In this document: positions 43,645 to 52,105 of the stretch, piece after piece
Position numbering within the stretch: the stretch's first letter is position 1
Layout of the letters: every line of letters begins with the position of its first letter
Assembly (NCBI GenBank): GCA_903916735.1
Contig: CAIWXX010000078.1
Coordinates: 62,001 to 126,000 of the forward strand
Length of the DNA stretch: 64,000 nt
Direction of reading: 5' to 3'
DNA from: an uncultured Acidobacteriota bacterium
GTDB taxonomy: Bacteria > Acidobacteriota > CAIWXX01
Made by a program: the position numbers and the translations under genes
The notes under the pieces: generated by a model
Seen by the model: the letters and a program-made list of their open reading frames with translations, nothing else
Database searches by the model: none
What the model was told of the DNA's origin: nothing

Positions 43645-43959
43645 ATGCATACGAGTGTAAGTATTACGTCGAACTTGAAACTATCCAGGGAAAAGATCAC
43701 CCGGCTTTCCCACGTGCTCACGACCTCTCTCGCCCAGAACGACCAGGTGGAGTTTCACGATGAAGACAACAAGATCCGTCTGACAATATTGAAAGTGATC
43801 GAAAACGAGCTCAAAAGGGACTCGGACATCGACCATTCAGTCCGAAAGAAGATCGAAAATCATCGCCGTCCTATCCTTGACGGCAGTCGCGAGTGGGATA
43901 TCCTTTACAAAAAGTATTTCGAAGAAGAAATCTCACGACTCCGGCGTTTCTCTGAATAG
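43645..43959 (+). CDS. DUF507-like family protein, second of a tandem pair
   Basis: The protein has 104 residues. After a 10-residue leader it repeats the DUF507 plan: LKLSREKITRLSHVLTTSLA, DNKIRLTILKVIENELKRD, then EWDILYKKYFEEEISRLRRF. Compared with the preceding gene the first helix and the C-terminal R..F end align, so the pair probably arose by duplication. GGAG lies about 10 bases before the ATG. Confidence 0.82.
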   Translation: MHTSVSITSNLKLSREKITRLSHVLTTSLAQNDQVEFHDEDNKIRLTILKVIENELKRDSDIDHSVRKKIENHRRPILDGSREWDILYKKYFEEEISRLRRFSE

Positions 43960-44340
43960 GCCAAGCCAGCTCATCGAAGGCGGTCAGGCTGCTTCGGTAG
44001 CCGGATCGGAGATGCCGGATCATCGCCCCGCCGAGTTGGTTGTCTTTGAAATATTGGCAAGCTCGCGTCACCGCCGTCTGATCCAAATAAATAGTGTAGT
44101 GTTGAGTCATGCCGCAGACGCAGCTGCTGTCCGAAAAGGGCACATATTTCGTCTGGGCGCTCTGATCATAGATGGACGTGATATTCGAAATCGACGACTG
44201 ACGCAGAATTTGATCCAGGATTTGTCCATAGTAGAGATCGGTTTCCCACCACCCTGACTGAAGATCCTGCACGGTCCGGAATTTCCAAGATGCCTCATGC
44301 CGACGAATTCGAGCCCTGGAGGGATTTTGGCGCGAGGCAC
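43960..44340 (-). pseudogene. Decayed gene, possibly a GH18-type chitinase C-terminus
   Basis: A minus-strand frame contains WWETDLYYGQILDQIL, YDQSAQTKYVPF, MTQHYTIYLDQTAV and QYFKDNQLGGAMI. The order of an aromatic-rich strand, then K/T..Y......LGGAMI, resembles the last two strands of GH18 barrels, where W would follow. Here the frame continues with R and soon loses sense. A second frame supplies ISDPATEAA and a stop. Upstream, sense moves between frames near 44280-44340. There is no start codon with a ribosome site. The family call is tentative. Confidence 0.4.
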
Positions 44341-44391
44341 TCCGGCTTTAGAATCTCAGCGGCAATTTCAATGCCGGTATAACTCTGCCTC

Positions 44392-44952
44392 TCATGGCCA
44401 AGGGTATCTCAGCTTGATCAGAAAAATGATGAATATCAGGACAAGGGAGATCAGAGCCCGGTATTCTCGGTTTTTCCAGACGAGGCCCGAGTCAAACTGG
44501 AGGGAAGACTCTGGTGGAAGCAAGGAAGATTTCCAGAGCCGGGGGAAAAATGCGGGCACAAACTGGCAGTAGTTCATGAACTCCCGAGGAAACAACTCGT
44601 TGAGGATCGCCGTTTCGCGGGTGATCGTCGCCGAATAAGTGGCGGCATAATAGACGGCATAAACAGCCGCCAGCCACCAGTTCCCTGAAGCCACAACAAC
44701 GCCTATGCCGGCAAGCAGATTGCCAACATAGAGTGGATTCCGAGTGTAGCGGTAGGGACCACTTGTGGCGAGGGCGGCATTTTTGCGGATGAAGCCGGAC
44801 GCCCAAATCCGAACGAGCTCTCCGACCGCCGCCAGAGCTATCCCCGTTATCATTATCACCGGCGTCGGCCGGGCCAGGATGAGAACCGCCAGCGCGATGA
44901 CCGCTCCTAGTGGAACTCTCAACCGGGCAACTCGTCGCATCAACTCGCTCAT
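44392..44952 (-). CDS. ICMT/PEMT-like phospholipid methyltransferase, membrane protein
   Basis: The protein has 186 residues with four or five membrane helices. The family core is TSGPYRYTRNPLYVGNLLAG followed by ETAILNELFPREFMNYCQFV, with the conserved E...L...F...Y.....F.P pattern that binds SAM. The ATG overlaps the heptosyltransferase stop (ATGA), so it is the last gene of the ADP-heptose operon. Methylation of a lipid-A- or core-associated group is a reasonable inference, but it cannot be shown. Confidence 0.87.
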   Translation of the reverse strand: MSELMRRVARLRVPLGAVIALAVLILARPTPVIMITGIALAAVGELVRIWASGFIRKNAALATSGPYRYTRNPLYVGNLLAGIGVVVASGNWWLAAVYAVYYAATYSATITRETAILNELFPREFMNYCQFVPAFFPRLWKSSLLPPESSLQFDSGLVWKNREYRALISLVLIFIIFLIKLRYPWP

Positions 44953-45920
44953 GACTCCAACATCTCTTCTATTAATCTGAGTACCTGATCCACTTCGATC
45001 TTATCGATGCAATTCTCCCACGGGCAGGAACGCTTCCAGCAGAAATCACATCGAGTCGATGCAATAATAAAACGATCGCCGGGATTCCAAGGCCCGTTGC
45101 GAAAGGGACTCGTCGGCGCAAAAAGGCCCAAGATACGCACACCCATCGCGCACGCGAAATGCATCGGGCCAGTGTCGCCGGAAACCACAAGAGCACTGCG
45201 GGCGGCGAGTGCGCCGAATCCCATGAATGAGGTGGATGGCGCCAGGCGGGCGGCCCCCTCACTCGCACGAACTACCCTTTCCGCCAGTGGTCTCTCGGCA
45301 GGAGAATAGCTCACGAGCGCCACACGATGCCCTGACAGACGTTTCGCCAGTTCTCCAAACTTGAGCGGGCTCCATTGCTTGTTCTTCCATCCGGCTCCTG
45401 GGTTCAACAGAACATAGCCCGGAGAGATCCCTGCGGAGCTGAGCTGTTCATCAACAGTGGAGATATCTTCTTCGGACAACAATTCACCAAAGCGATACGG
45501 GCCTGTGGATCGCGGCCGTCCTGTGACAGATGCGATCAGTGAGATGTTCTTGTCAATGATGTGAACGCCTGTGGGGAAGACGGTGTCGGTGTAGAAAAGC
45601 TGGCAGAACGGCTCACGTGTATGACCCCGAGCAAACCCATAGCGCCGCTGCCCGGCCAGTCGAGCCATGACGGCGGTTTTGAGAAGCCCTTGCAGATCGA
45701 TGGCTAAGTCGAAGCGATCATGTCGCAGTCCCCGCAGAAATCCCTGTGAAATGCTACGAATTCTATCGATGCCGCCTATATGTTCCAATATCTGGGCGCC
45801 AGCGGGCGCGACAGCCCAGTGGATTTCGGCATCAGGAAAGGCATCGCGCAGCTCATAGAAAGCCGGAATGGCATGAATGATATCCCCGAGTGAAGATTTC
45901 CGGATGAAAAGAATCTTCAT
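44949..45920 (-). CDS. waaC: Glycosyltransferase family 9 heptosyltransferase (WaaC-like)
   Basis: I chose the ATG at 45920 (MKILFIRKSSLGDIIHAIPA), where GT9 proteins begin. The frame to 45971 adds 17 residues. The protein has 323 residues. The GT-B fold shows DLAIDLQGLLKTAVMARLAG in the N-domain and LLNPGAGWKNKQWSP plus VSGDTGPMHFACAMGVRILG in the C-domain, which bind ADP-heptose. It adds L-glycero-D-manno-heptose to Kdo of the LPS inner core. Whether it is heptosyltransferase I or II is not certain. Confidence 0.9.
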   Translation of the reverse strand: MKILFIRKSSLGDIIHAIPAFYELRDAFPDAEIHWAVAPAGAQILEHIGGIDRIRSISQGFLRGLRHDRFDLAIDLQGLLKTAVMARLAGQRRYGFARGHTREPFCQLFYTDTVFPTGVHIIDKNISLIASVTGRPRSTGPYRFGELLSEEDISTVDEQLSSAGISPGYVLLNPGAGWKNKQWSPLKFGELAKRLSGHRVALVSYSPAERPLAERVVRASEGAARLAPSTSFMGFGALAARSALVVSGDTGPMHFACAMGVRILGLFAPTSPFRNGPWNPGDRFIIASTRCDFCWKRSCPWENCIDKIEVDQVLRLIEEMLES

Positions 45921-45924
45921 CTCG

Positions 45925-46437
45925 CTAGGTACGGCGCCGCTCCAGGCGGACGATTCGGGCGAGCAGATCACGGGTCGAATGGTCTTTCGGATCGCCGCAG
46001 ATCAGGACATGTGCGCCGACCTCCTGTGCTGTCTCCCGTTCCGGCACTGTCTCCTGTGTGTAGTCGGTACCTTTGCAATGGAAATCAGGTTTGAGAGTTC
46101 TGAGCAGTTTGCGGACATCCGGCTCATTGAAGATCGTGACGAAATCGACGCAGGCGAGCGCGGCGATGATCTCCGCCCGTTCCTTTTCCGGCTGGACTGG
46201 CCGGTGAGGGCCTTTGATGCGGCGGACCGACCGATCCGAGTTCAGAGCGACGACGAGCAGATCGCTGTGCCGCTTGGCATCCTGCAGGTAGCGAATGTGC
46301 CCCGCGTGCAGCAGATCGAAGCACCCGTTGGCGAGAGCGACTGTGCGGCCATTTCTTTGAGCGGCTACAATCCGGCGGCGCAGAGGCTCGATGCCGAGTA
46401 TTTTGGAATTCATCCTTATTTCCCGAGGTCGCTTCAT
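45925..46437 (-). CDS. rfaE2: D-glycero-beta-D-manno-heptose 1-phosphate adenylyltransferase
   Basis: The protein has 170 residues. The nucleotidyltransferase motif NGCFDLLHAGHIRYLQDAKR carries the HxGH site, and VVALNSDRSVRRIKGPHRPV and GTDYTQETVPE follow as in HldE C-domains. It forms ADP-D-glycero-beta-D-manno-heptose from the 1-phosphate. Its ATG overlaps the stop of the kinase gene (ATGA). In E. coli the two activities are one protein (HldE). Here they are separate genes in the same order. Confidence 0.94.
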   Translation of the reverse strand: MKRPREIRMNSKILGIEPLRRRIVAAQRNGRTVALANGCFDLLHAGHIRYLQDAKRHSDLLVVALNSDRSVRRIKGPHRPVQPEKERAEIIAALACVDFVTIFNEPDVRKLLRTLKPDFHCKGTDYTQETVPERETAQEVGAHVLICGDPKDHSTRDLLARIVRLERRRT

Positions 46438-47432
46438 TGCAATGCCGGGTCGGTCTGGATGGCCGACATGAGCTCTTCGCGACTGATGGTCGCTGTGCCG
46501 CGTTTCATGACGACGAGACCGCCGCTGTGATTGGCGAGGATGGCGGCTTCTTCGTATGTTGCTCCGCAGCAGAGCGCCAGTGTGAAAGCGGCGATGACAG
46601 TGTCTCCTGCACCTGTCACGTCGGTAATCTCCTCGCCGCCATAAATGGGGATATGGAGCGCACGCTTCCGCGGTTCGAAAAGCGACATCCCCTTGTTACC
46701 GCGAGTAATCAAGATGGCCCCACACTGCATCTGACGGAGCATCTTCCGGCCCGCCCTTTCGAGAGCATCAGGATCATCATTGATCTTGACACCAAGCGCT
46801 GCGTCAACTTCGCCTTCATTCGGAGTCGCTGCTGTCAGACCGTTGTAGCTCAGAATGCGATATCGTGAATCCACCGTTGTAACCGATTTTCTTGCGAACG
46901 AACGAATGCCGGGATAAGAGGACAGATCATTGGGCACGGAGCCGAGGCCGTAGTCGGAGATGAGAAGCCCATCGCACAAAGGCAGGACGTTCGAAAGGTA
47001 TCGATGCAGACTCTCCATCGGCGGGATGATTCCATCCTCACGGTCGATACGGAGAACCTGCTGGCGATTGGAATGAGGGAGGCTGGCCAGGATTCTGGTC
47101 TTTCGAGTTGTGCAACAGCTCTTCACCCGGAGTACATGGGCTGTTGGGATCCCCTTTGTCCGAAAAACCTCGATCAGAGCATCCCCGGCATCATCCCTCC
47201 CGACGCACCCGAACGGCACGGGCACAGCGCCGAGGCTCCGGAGATTGTTGATGGCATTGCCGCCTCCGCCCGGCACGATGCGGCTTTCTGCGTGCTTGAG
47301 AATAAGCACCGGCGCTTCGCGCGACACGCGGCGAATTTCGCCGAAGACAAACTCATCTGCGATGATGTCGGCAATAACCGCGACACGGGTGTTCGGGAAC
47401 CGCTCGATGATGCTCAGCAGTTTTTTCCTCAT
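46434..47432 (-). CDS. rfaE1: D-glycero-beta-D-manno-heptose-7-phosphate kinase (PfkB family)
   Basis: I chose the ATG at 47432, two bases after the gmhB stop. A frame to 47474 would overlap gmhB. The protein has 332 residues. PfkB motifs are present: ESRIVPGGGGNAINNLRSLG near the N-terminus and ITDVTGAGDTVIAAFTLAL with the catalytic Asp. VISREAP-like VSREAPVLIL is the HldE-type substrate segment. It phosphorylates heptose-7-phosphate at C1. Confidence 0.93.
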   Translation of the reverse strand: MRKKLLSIIERFPNTRVAVIADIIADEFVFGEIRRVSREAPVLILKHAESRIVPGGGGNAINNLRSLGAVPVPFGCVGRDDAGDALIEVFRTKGIPTAHVLRVKSCCTTRKTRILASLPHSNRQQVLRIDREDGIIPPMESLHRYLSNVLPLCDGLLISDYGLGSVPNDLSSYPGIRSFARKSVTTVDSRYRILSYNGLTAATPNEGEVDAALGVKINDDPDALERAGRKMLRQMQCGAILITRGNKGMSLFEPRKRALHIPIYGGEEITDVTGAGDTVIAAFTLALCCGATYEEAAILANHSGGLVVMKRGTATISREELMSAIQTDPALQ

Positions 47433-47434
47433 GT

Positions 47435-48040
47435 TCAAGCCTCGGATTTCTGTTCGCGTGCGAGGATCCAACAAGCCGCTTCCAGGAGATCCTTTGCGAT
47501 GAAGTCAGGCTGCCGGATCGCCGGCGATGTTGCAGCCGTGGCCGAAAGGCGTGTGCCGTGGCCCGTCAGGAGCAGCACGGCCTTTGCGCCGACTCGATGC
47601 CCTGCCTCAACATCACTCAAGTGATCTCCCACCATGTAAGAGTCCGAAAGACTGATATCGAAATCTCGCGCTGCCTGAAGGATCATCCCGGGGTCGGGTT
47701 TACGACAGTTGCATGCCAACCGATAAGACTCGATTGTACCATCGGGATGATGAGGGCAGTGGTAGCCGCCGTCCAGAAGAGGCGCGCCTTGCCAGATCAA
47801 CTTTTCACGCAAGTACCTAAAAGCCTCCTCAGGGAATGCCGGATCGATAAGTCCTTTGGCGACCCCAGCCTGATTGGAGACGAGAATGAGGCGAAAGCCG
47901 GCATCCTTCAACTTTCCAAGAGCGTCGACCGCCCACGGATAGATGACGATCTGATCCAGATTGTCGGCATATCCAACATCTTCGATGATAGTTCCATCGC
48001 GATCAAGAAAGACGGCTTGCTTTCGATGATGAGCTATCAT
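47435..48040 (-). CDS. gmhB: D-glycero-beta-D-manno-heptose-1,7-bisphosphate 7-phosphatase
   Basis: The protein has 201 residues. HAD motif I is FLDRDGTIIEDVGY, motif II lies at ILVSNQAGVAKG and motif III/IV at MVGDHLSDVEAGHRVGAKAV. The zinc loop CPHHPDG followed by CNCRKPDPGMI is diagnostic of GmhB. It removes the 7-phosphate from the heptose bisphosphate. It is first of the operon gmhB-rfaE1-rfaE2-waaC-methyltransferase. The isomerase gene gmhA is not in this window. Confidence 0.95.
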   Translation of the reverse strand: MIAHHRKQAVFLDRDGTIIEDVGYADNLDQIVIYPWAVDALGKLKDAGFRLILVSNQAGVAKGLIDPAFPEEAFRYLREKLIWQGAPLLDGGYHCPHHPDGTIESYRLACNCRKPDPGMILQAARDFDISLSDSYMVGDHLSDVEAGHRVGAKAVLLLTGHGTRLSATAATSPAIRQPDFIAKDLLEAACWILAREQKSEA

Positions 48041-48514
48041 GGTTCAAAGGTTTCCAATGACCGGTTCTCAGTTCTTAAAATCAAAATGATACCCACGATC
48101 CTATGACCTCGAAGTCTTCTTTTGGCCGACGACGCTTCAAAGCGGGCCAATCCTACATCAGCCCTCTTCACATGGGCAAGGAGATGGGCCGGGGGAGCGA
48201 GAATGGAAAATATCTTCCCTTAATAAAGGGGGACATCGTGCCTATTGATGGAGGGGGACTGGGGATTAGAGACTCGGGACTAAATCCAACGCGAAACATC
48301 CCTGTATTCAGAATTGACCAATTTCATCGACATTTTTTCAGCATGTTTCGTTCGAATTCCTGCCGATAACAAGCGCTATTCATTCGTCATACCTTCAGTA
48401 TCATTCTTGCTCCACACCAAGTGAGGTGTGCTTAAGAATCCAAATCGCCTCATGTATCCCTAACGCGGCATAGCCACAACCAAACAAGCCGGCTTCGACA
48501 ACCATCGTCCCGAA

Positions 48515-48622
48515 CCTCTCAGGAATGCAGGAAGAAAGAAAAGCTGGAACGGATCTTTATGTCGACCAGCGGTGGTTTCATAAACCATTCCTGCATTCCT
48601 CCATTCCTGGCTTCCTGAGAGG
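48515..48622. repeat. Inverted-repeat element, copy 2
   Basis: This is a 108-base element starting CCTCTCAGGAATGCAGGAAG and ending CCTGGCTTCCTGAGAGG, homologous at both arms to 42911-43012. The centres differ more than the arms. It lies in the 767-base gap 48041-48807, which has no supported gene. Confidence 0.65.
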
Positions 48623-48807
48623 AATTTGCGATTCAGCCTTATCACAACTGTTGCCATTTTGTGCACAGAGTTGACTGGTCAGATACTAACCCCTCGTCCC
48701 TCGTCTCTAGCCTTTTTTTGCCTGATCATGTTAAAAACCAGTGGGCACATTATTTGATTTTTTTTGAAAACAGACTTCACATCGGGCCGTGATATGATTC
48801 GTCGGCT

Positions 48808-50112
48808 ATGACAGGTCAGGAAACAAAAATCGAATCCCAGGATAATCTGCCCCACGGTCGTTCTGCAAAAACCACCGTCTGGGTCAATTCGTCTTACTTC
48901 GCCGAAGGCCTTCCTTACTGGATCGTTCGATTTATCATGACGGTCTTCTTCACGGATGTCGGTGTCCGCGAATTGTATCTCGGATTCATAAATTTTCTGG
49001 GCATCCCATGGAATCTGAAATTCCTCTGGGCACCGTTGGTTGATCTCTACAGCACCAAGCGCCGTTGGATGCTGATAATTCAACTGACAATCGCTGCGAC
49101 CATCACATGCGTGGCTGTGCTCTCCTTGTGGACCTTGCCGGGAGCGCCCGTGCCGGCCAGAATTTTGGATTTCATCGCATTTCTGGGTCTTGGCTTGGCT
49201 TTCATTAGTTCCACACATGACATATCAATCGATGCCTATTACCTCGCGGCGTTGACGAATAAATCCGACCAGGCGCTTTACACCGGCGATCGCGTCTTGT
49301 CCTATCGTATTGCGACGATTTATGCGAGGAGCGTCCTTGTCGCGGCCGCGGCCGTTGTCGGATGGGCCACAACATGGGGGATAGCCGCTTTGACAATGTT
49401 GATCCTCTATCTCTTTCACTCATGGTATCTCCCACAGCCTGAAGTCTCAGCGACTCGCGCCGATAATTCCATTCGTCAGGTCGCCAGACGATTTCTCGAA
49501 GCCTTTAGGACATACCTGGATCAACCCCGCGTCGCCGTCATGCTCGCCTTCATCGTCACCTTCAAGATGGGCGATGACATTTTATTATCGATGTATACGC
49601 CTTTCCTGATGCGCTATTTAGGGGTCACGAAACTGCAACTCTCGTGGGTCACCGGCATCCTCGGCACCACCGGCATGATCATCGGCTCGTTGATGAGTGC
49701 CTGGTGGATTTCTAAGGTCGGACTCAAGCGTGCACTCTGGCCATTGGCGTTGCTCATGAACATCAACATTCTGGCCTACGTCGGCCTCGCCTACTGGAAG
49801 CCTGATCCGACGACGACATCCGGAATTGCCTGGATCGCCGGACTTAATATGTACGAACAATGGGCCATGGGACTCGGCAACGCCGTGCTCCTGGTCTATC
49901 TCCTCCGCACATGCCGGCCGGAACACAAGGCCGCTCACTATGCAGTCGGATCAGCCTTCATGTCGCTCACGCTGACCCTCTTTGGCGGCTTTTCGGGCAT
50001 GATCGTGGAAGCTATTGGCTATGTCTGGCTTTTCCTCATCGGCTTTTTCGTCTCAATCCCTTCGATGATGCTCATCCTCTGGATTCCGCATCTGGACGAT
50101 CAGCCGAAGTAA
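48808..50112 (+). CDS. AmpG-like MFS permease
   Basis: The protein has 434 residues with about twelve membrane helices. The N-terminus (SSYFAEGLPYWIVRFIMTVF, then FTDVGVRELYLGFIN and LKFLWAPLVDLYSTKRR) follows the AmpG pattern GLP.....L..WL.D.G.......L..LPY.LKFLWAPL.D. The later GASQDIAIDA motif of AmpG is THDISIDAYYLAAL here. AmpG imports anhydromuropeptides for recycling. Distant members have other substrates, so the role is likely but not certain. Confidence 0.85.
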   Translation: MTGQETKIESQDNLPHGRSAKTTVWVNSSYFAEGLPYWIVRFIMTVFFTDVGVRELYLGFINFLGIPWNLKFLWAPLVDLYSTKRRWMLIIQLTIAATITCVAVLSLWTLPGAPVPARILDFIAFLGLGLAFISSTHDISIDAYYLAALTNKSDQALYTGDRVLSYRIATIYARSVLVAAAAVVGWATTWGIAALTMLILYLFHSWYLPQPEVSATRADNSIRQVARRFLEAFRTYLDQPRVAVMLAFIVTFKMGDDILLSMYTPFLMRYLGVTKLQLSWVTGILGTTGMIIGSLMSAWWISKVGLKRALWPLALLMNINILAYVGLAYWKPDPTTTSGIAWIAGLNMYEQWAMGLGNAVLLVYLLRTCRPEHKAAHYAVGSAFMSLTLTLFGGFSGMIVEAIGYVWLFLIGFFVSIPSMMLILWIPHLDDQPK

Positions 50113-50138
50113 GTCATTGTGCTGAATTGGATGCACGA

Positions 50139-50282
50139 CCAATTGGTTGCCGGTAAGGAAAGGACTTTTCAGCCGCTGATGAACATCATCCGGATGCCGG
50201 GTATCTCTGTTTATCCGAGTTCATCTGTGGTTCCATTTAGTGCGTCAATTTCTTGCTGTACAATTTTTCCGACTTACACCCC
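50139..50282. repeat. Dispersed intergenic repeat, copy B
   Basis: Homologous to 32101-32262 (same orientation), with shared ATGCCGGG, GTTTATC, GTTCAT and TGTGGTTCCATT blocks. It is shorter by one GAACACGGAT-like unit. It lies between the AmpG-like gene and the beta-barrel gene. Confidence 0.65.
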
Positions 50283-50335
50283 GGCGAATTCTTTCTTTTG
50301 AAAAACACTTGATAACGAAGCAAAGGAGGGTTGTC

Positions 50336-50824
50336 ATGAAACGTCAGACGATGCAAGTGACGTTATTGGTCTTGGTCCTCATATTCAAATGCCATGCCGC
50401 CGAAGCCGGCATCCTCAGGATCACCCCCTTCCTGGGCTTCACGACTCCTGAAAACAGAACCAGCTACGGAGTGCAGGTGGGAGTTGGAGGAGGCGTGATC
50501 CCCATCGCTGTTGAAGGCGAGATTTTCAAAATTTCGCAGGATCACGGCTACCCTTCTTCTGTTTTCTATACCGGAGGCCTCCGACTCCAGCCGGCGCTCC
50601 CAATCCCCATCTCTCCCTACCTGGCGGGTGGGATCGGCATTCTGCGTGAAGATGACACAGTCTCGACCAATACCTTTTTTGTCTACAACATCGGTGGAGG
50701 CGCTGAATTCAAGGTGGCGAGCCATATTTCCATTCAAGGGGAATTCAGGGTCTTCAAGCCATCCGGCCATGAAGATTCACTGACATTCAAAAGATTGACA
50801 ATCGGGATTGGATTGAAGCTCTAA
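50336..50824 (+). CDS. Small outer-membrane beta-barrel protein
   Basis: AAAGGAGGG lies 5 bases before the ATG at 50336, which decides the start against 50240. The protein has 162 residues. A signal peptide (TLLVLVLIFKCHAAEAG) is followed by alternating amphipathic strands: YGVQVGVGGGVIPIAVEGEI, SVFYTGGLRLQPALPI, PISPYLAGGIGILRE and FVYNIGGGAEFKV. It ends RLTIGIGLKL, like OmpA/OmpW-type eight-strand barrels. Specific function is unknown. Confidence 0.82.
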   Translation: MKRQTMQVTLLVLVLIFKCHAAEAGILRITPFLGFTTPENRTSYGVQVGVGGGVIPIAVEGEIFKISQDHGYPSSVFYTGGLRLQPALPIPISPYLAGGIGILREDDTVSTNTFFVYNIGGGAEFKVASHISIQGEFRVFKPSGHEDSLTFKRLTIGIGLKL

Positions 50825-50875
50825 ATTCAGGTGTCGATTTTCGAGCCACGGATCGTCGATATTTGTGAAAGCCGA

Positions 50876-51616
50876 TCAAGGCGCGTTGACGGTCTTGACG
50901 TCATAACCGCCGCCTGCAAACATCGATTGAGCATCGGAATAGAGTCCATAACGAACCGACAGAACCAGCGGGTTGCGGGGGTTTTCGAGGATGAGATAGT
51001 AATTCTGCAAATCATCGTGCGCGCGAATAGCGGTGACTGTCAGAAGACGTCCATTAAAGAGGAGATTGAAGAACCCGTCCAGGGCATCTCGATTCAGCTT
51101 CGTCGAAACCAGCTTACGACTGTCGGCCATTCCAGCTGGAAGAGCCCAAGGAGTCGGGCTTTTCACCATCAGATCGTGGTAGGTTTTCTGCGATACCCAG
51201 AAGAGTGAGCTACTCGTCTGTTCCTGTATCTTCGGCCAAAGGCAGGGAATGAGAATCGAATCGCCATTCATCATGGCGTTTTTCAGTGTGAGAAGCCGGC
51301 GGCTGTCCGAGCCGACGATGCGCAATTTCCGGGCAGCGCCCGGCAGGTAAGGATTGGTCGGTGGCTTTGGCGATTCCATTTCGAAAATAGGCGTCACGTA
51401 TTCGACGCCGACGGATTCGAGTGCCTTATCCGTCACTGTGATATCACGAATGATGACGGACGCCCCTTCCTGCTTCTTTTCCTGCTGATAGGTGAAGGAC
51501 ACAGCAATTCTCATTCCCTTCGCAAGATCGAACACGGATACTTGCGCTCTCGCCGATTGAGCGTGTCCTAAAAGCACCAAAGAACATGTCCAGGTTATCA
51601 ATCGACCTAAACGCAT
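50876..51616 (-). CDS. Secreted hypothetical protein
   Basis: The ATG at 51616 has GGAG 7 bases upstream. The earlier in-frame ATG at 51622 is too close to it. The protein has 246 residues. A signal peptide (RLITWTCSLVLLGHAQSARA) is cleaved before QVSVFDLAKG. The mature part has mixed alpha/beta character with paired motifs (RKLRIVGSDSRRLLTLKNA, LNRDALDGFFNLLFNGRLLT). No family was recognised. It is convergent with the beta-barrel gene, 51 bases away. Confidence 0.75.
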   Translation of the reverse strand: MRLGRLITWTCSLVLLGHAQSARAQVSVFDLAKGMRIAVSFTYQQEKKQEGASVIIRDITVTDKALESVGVEYVTPIFEMESPKPPTNPYLPGAARKLRIVGSDSRRLLTLKNAMMNGDSILIPCLWPKIQEQTSSSLFWVSQKTYHDLMVKSPTPWALPAGMADSRKLVSTKLNRDALDGFFNLLFNGRLLTVTAIRAHDDLQNYYLILENPRNPLVLSVRYGLYSDAQSMFAGGGYDVKTVNAP

Positions 51617-52105
51617 GGCCATTCTCCACATTATACTCTCTTGGCGGTCCGAGAAAGCGGCATCGATGATCCCCTCATCCGAAGGCGAGGTTTTTGCTCA
51701 CCTGGACGTCAACGTCGTCGAGGACGAATCAAGTGGAGTTGGTCGACATCCACAATGGTCCCGAGCTCAGCATGCCGTGTCCCATATTTTATTAATGCCG
51801 TTTGCCTTCTTGACGCCGGATCGGGGCGATACGTCCCTTCTTCACAATCAGCACGACCTTCTGTCATTGAGCTGTACGGGAACAGCCTGGCTTATTGACC
51901 AGAATCTCAAAATAAATCCGATGGACATGGACACACTCGTTCTGATCTGTGCCTATTCGGGGTCATCTGTTTTTCATTGAAATATTCCAGGGTCTGTTGA
52001 CCCGATGAAGTGCCTGCAACTTTATCATCGTGCAGTCGTCACCGACTCAGGCTTTGACGTGACTCGGCCAGTCATGGTATTTGTTATTGGCTTTAAAGGC
52101 ATAGT
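51617..52105. other. Intergenic region without a supported gene
   Basis: These 489 bases lie between divergent genes. Frames here are short and not protein-like. The accD ribosome site AAAGG is at the right end. No clear promoter or repeat is seen. Confidence 0.5.

Noticed and set aside
48103-48369. 88-codon frame downstream of gmhB
   Set aside because: Low protein likeness and no ribosome site. The region appears to be non-coding.
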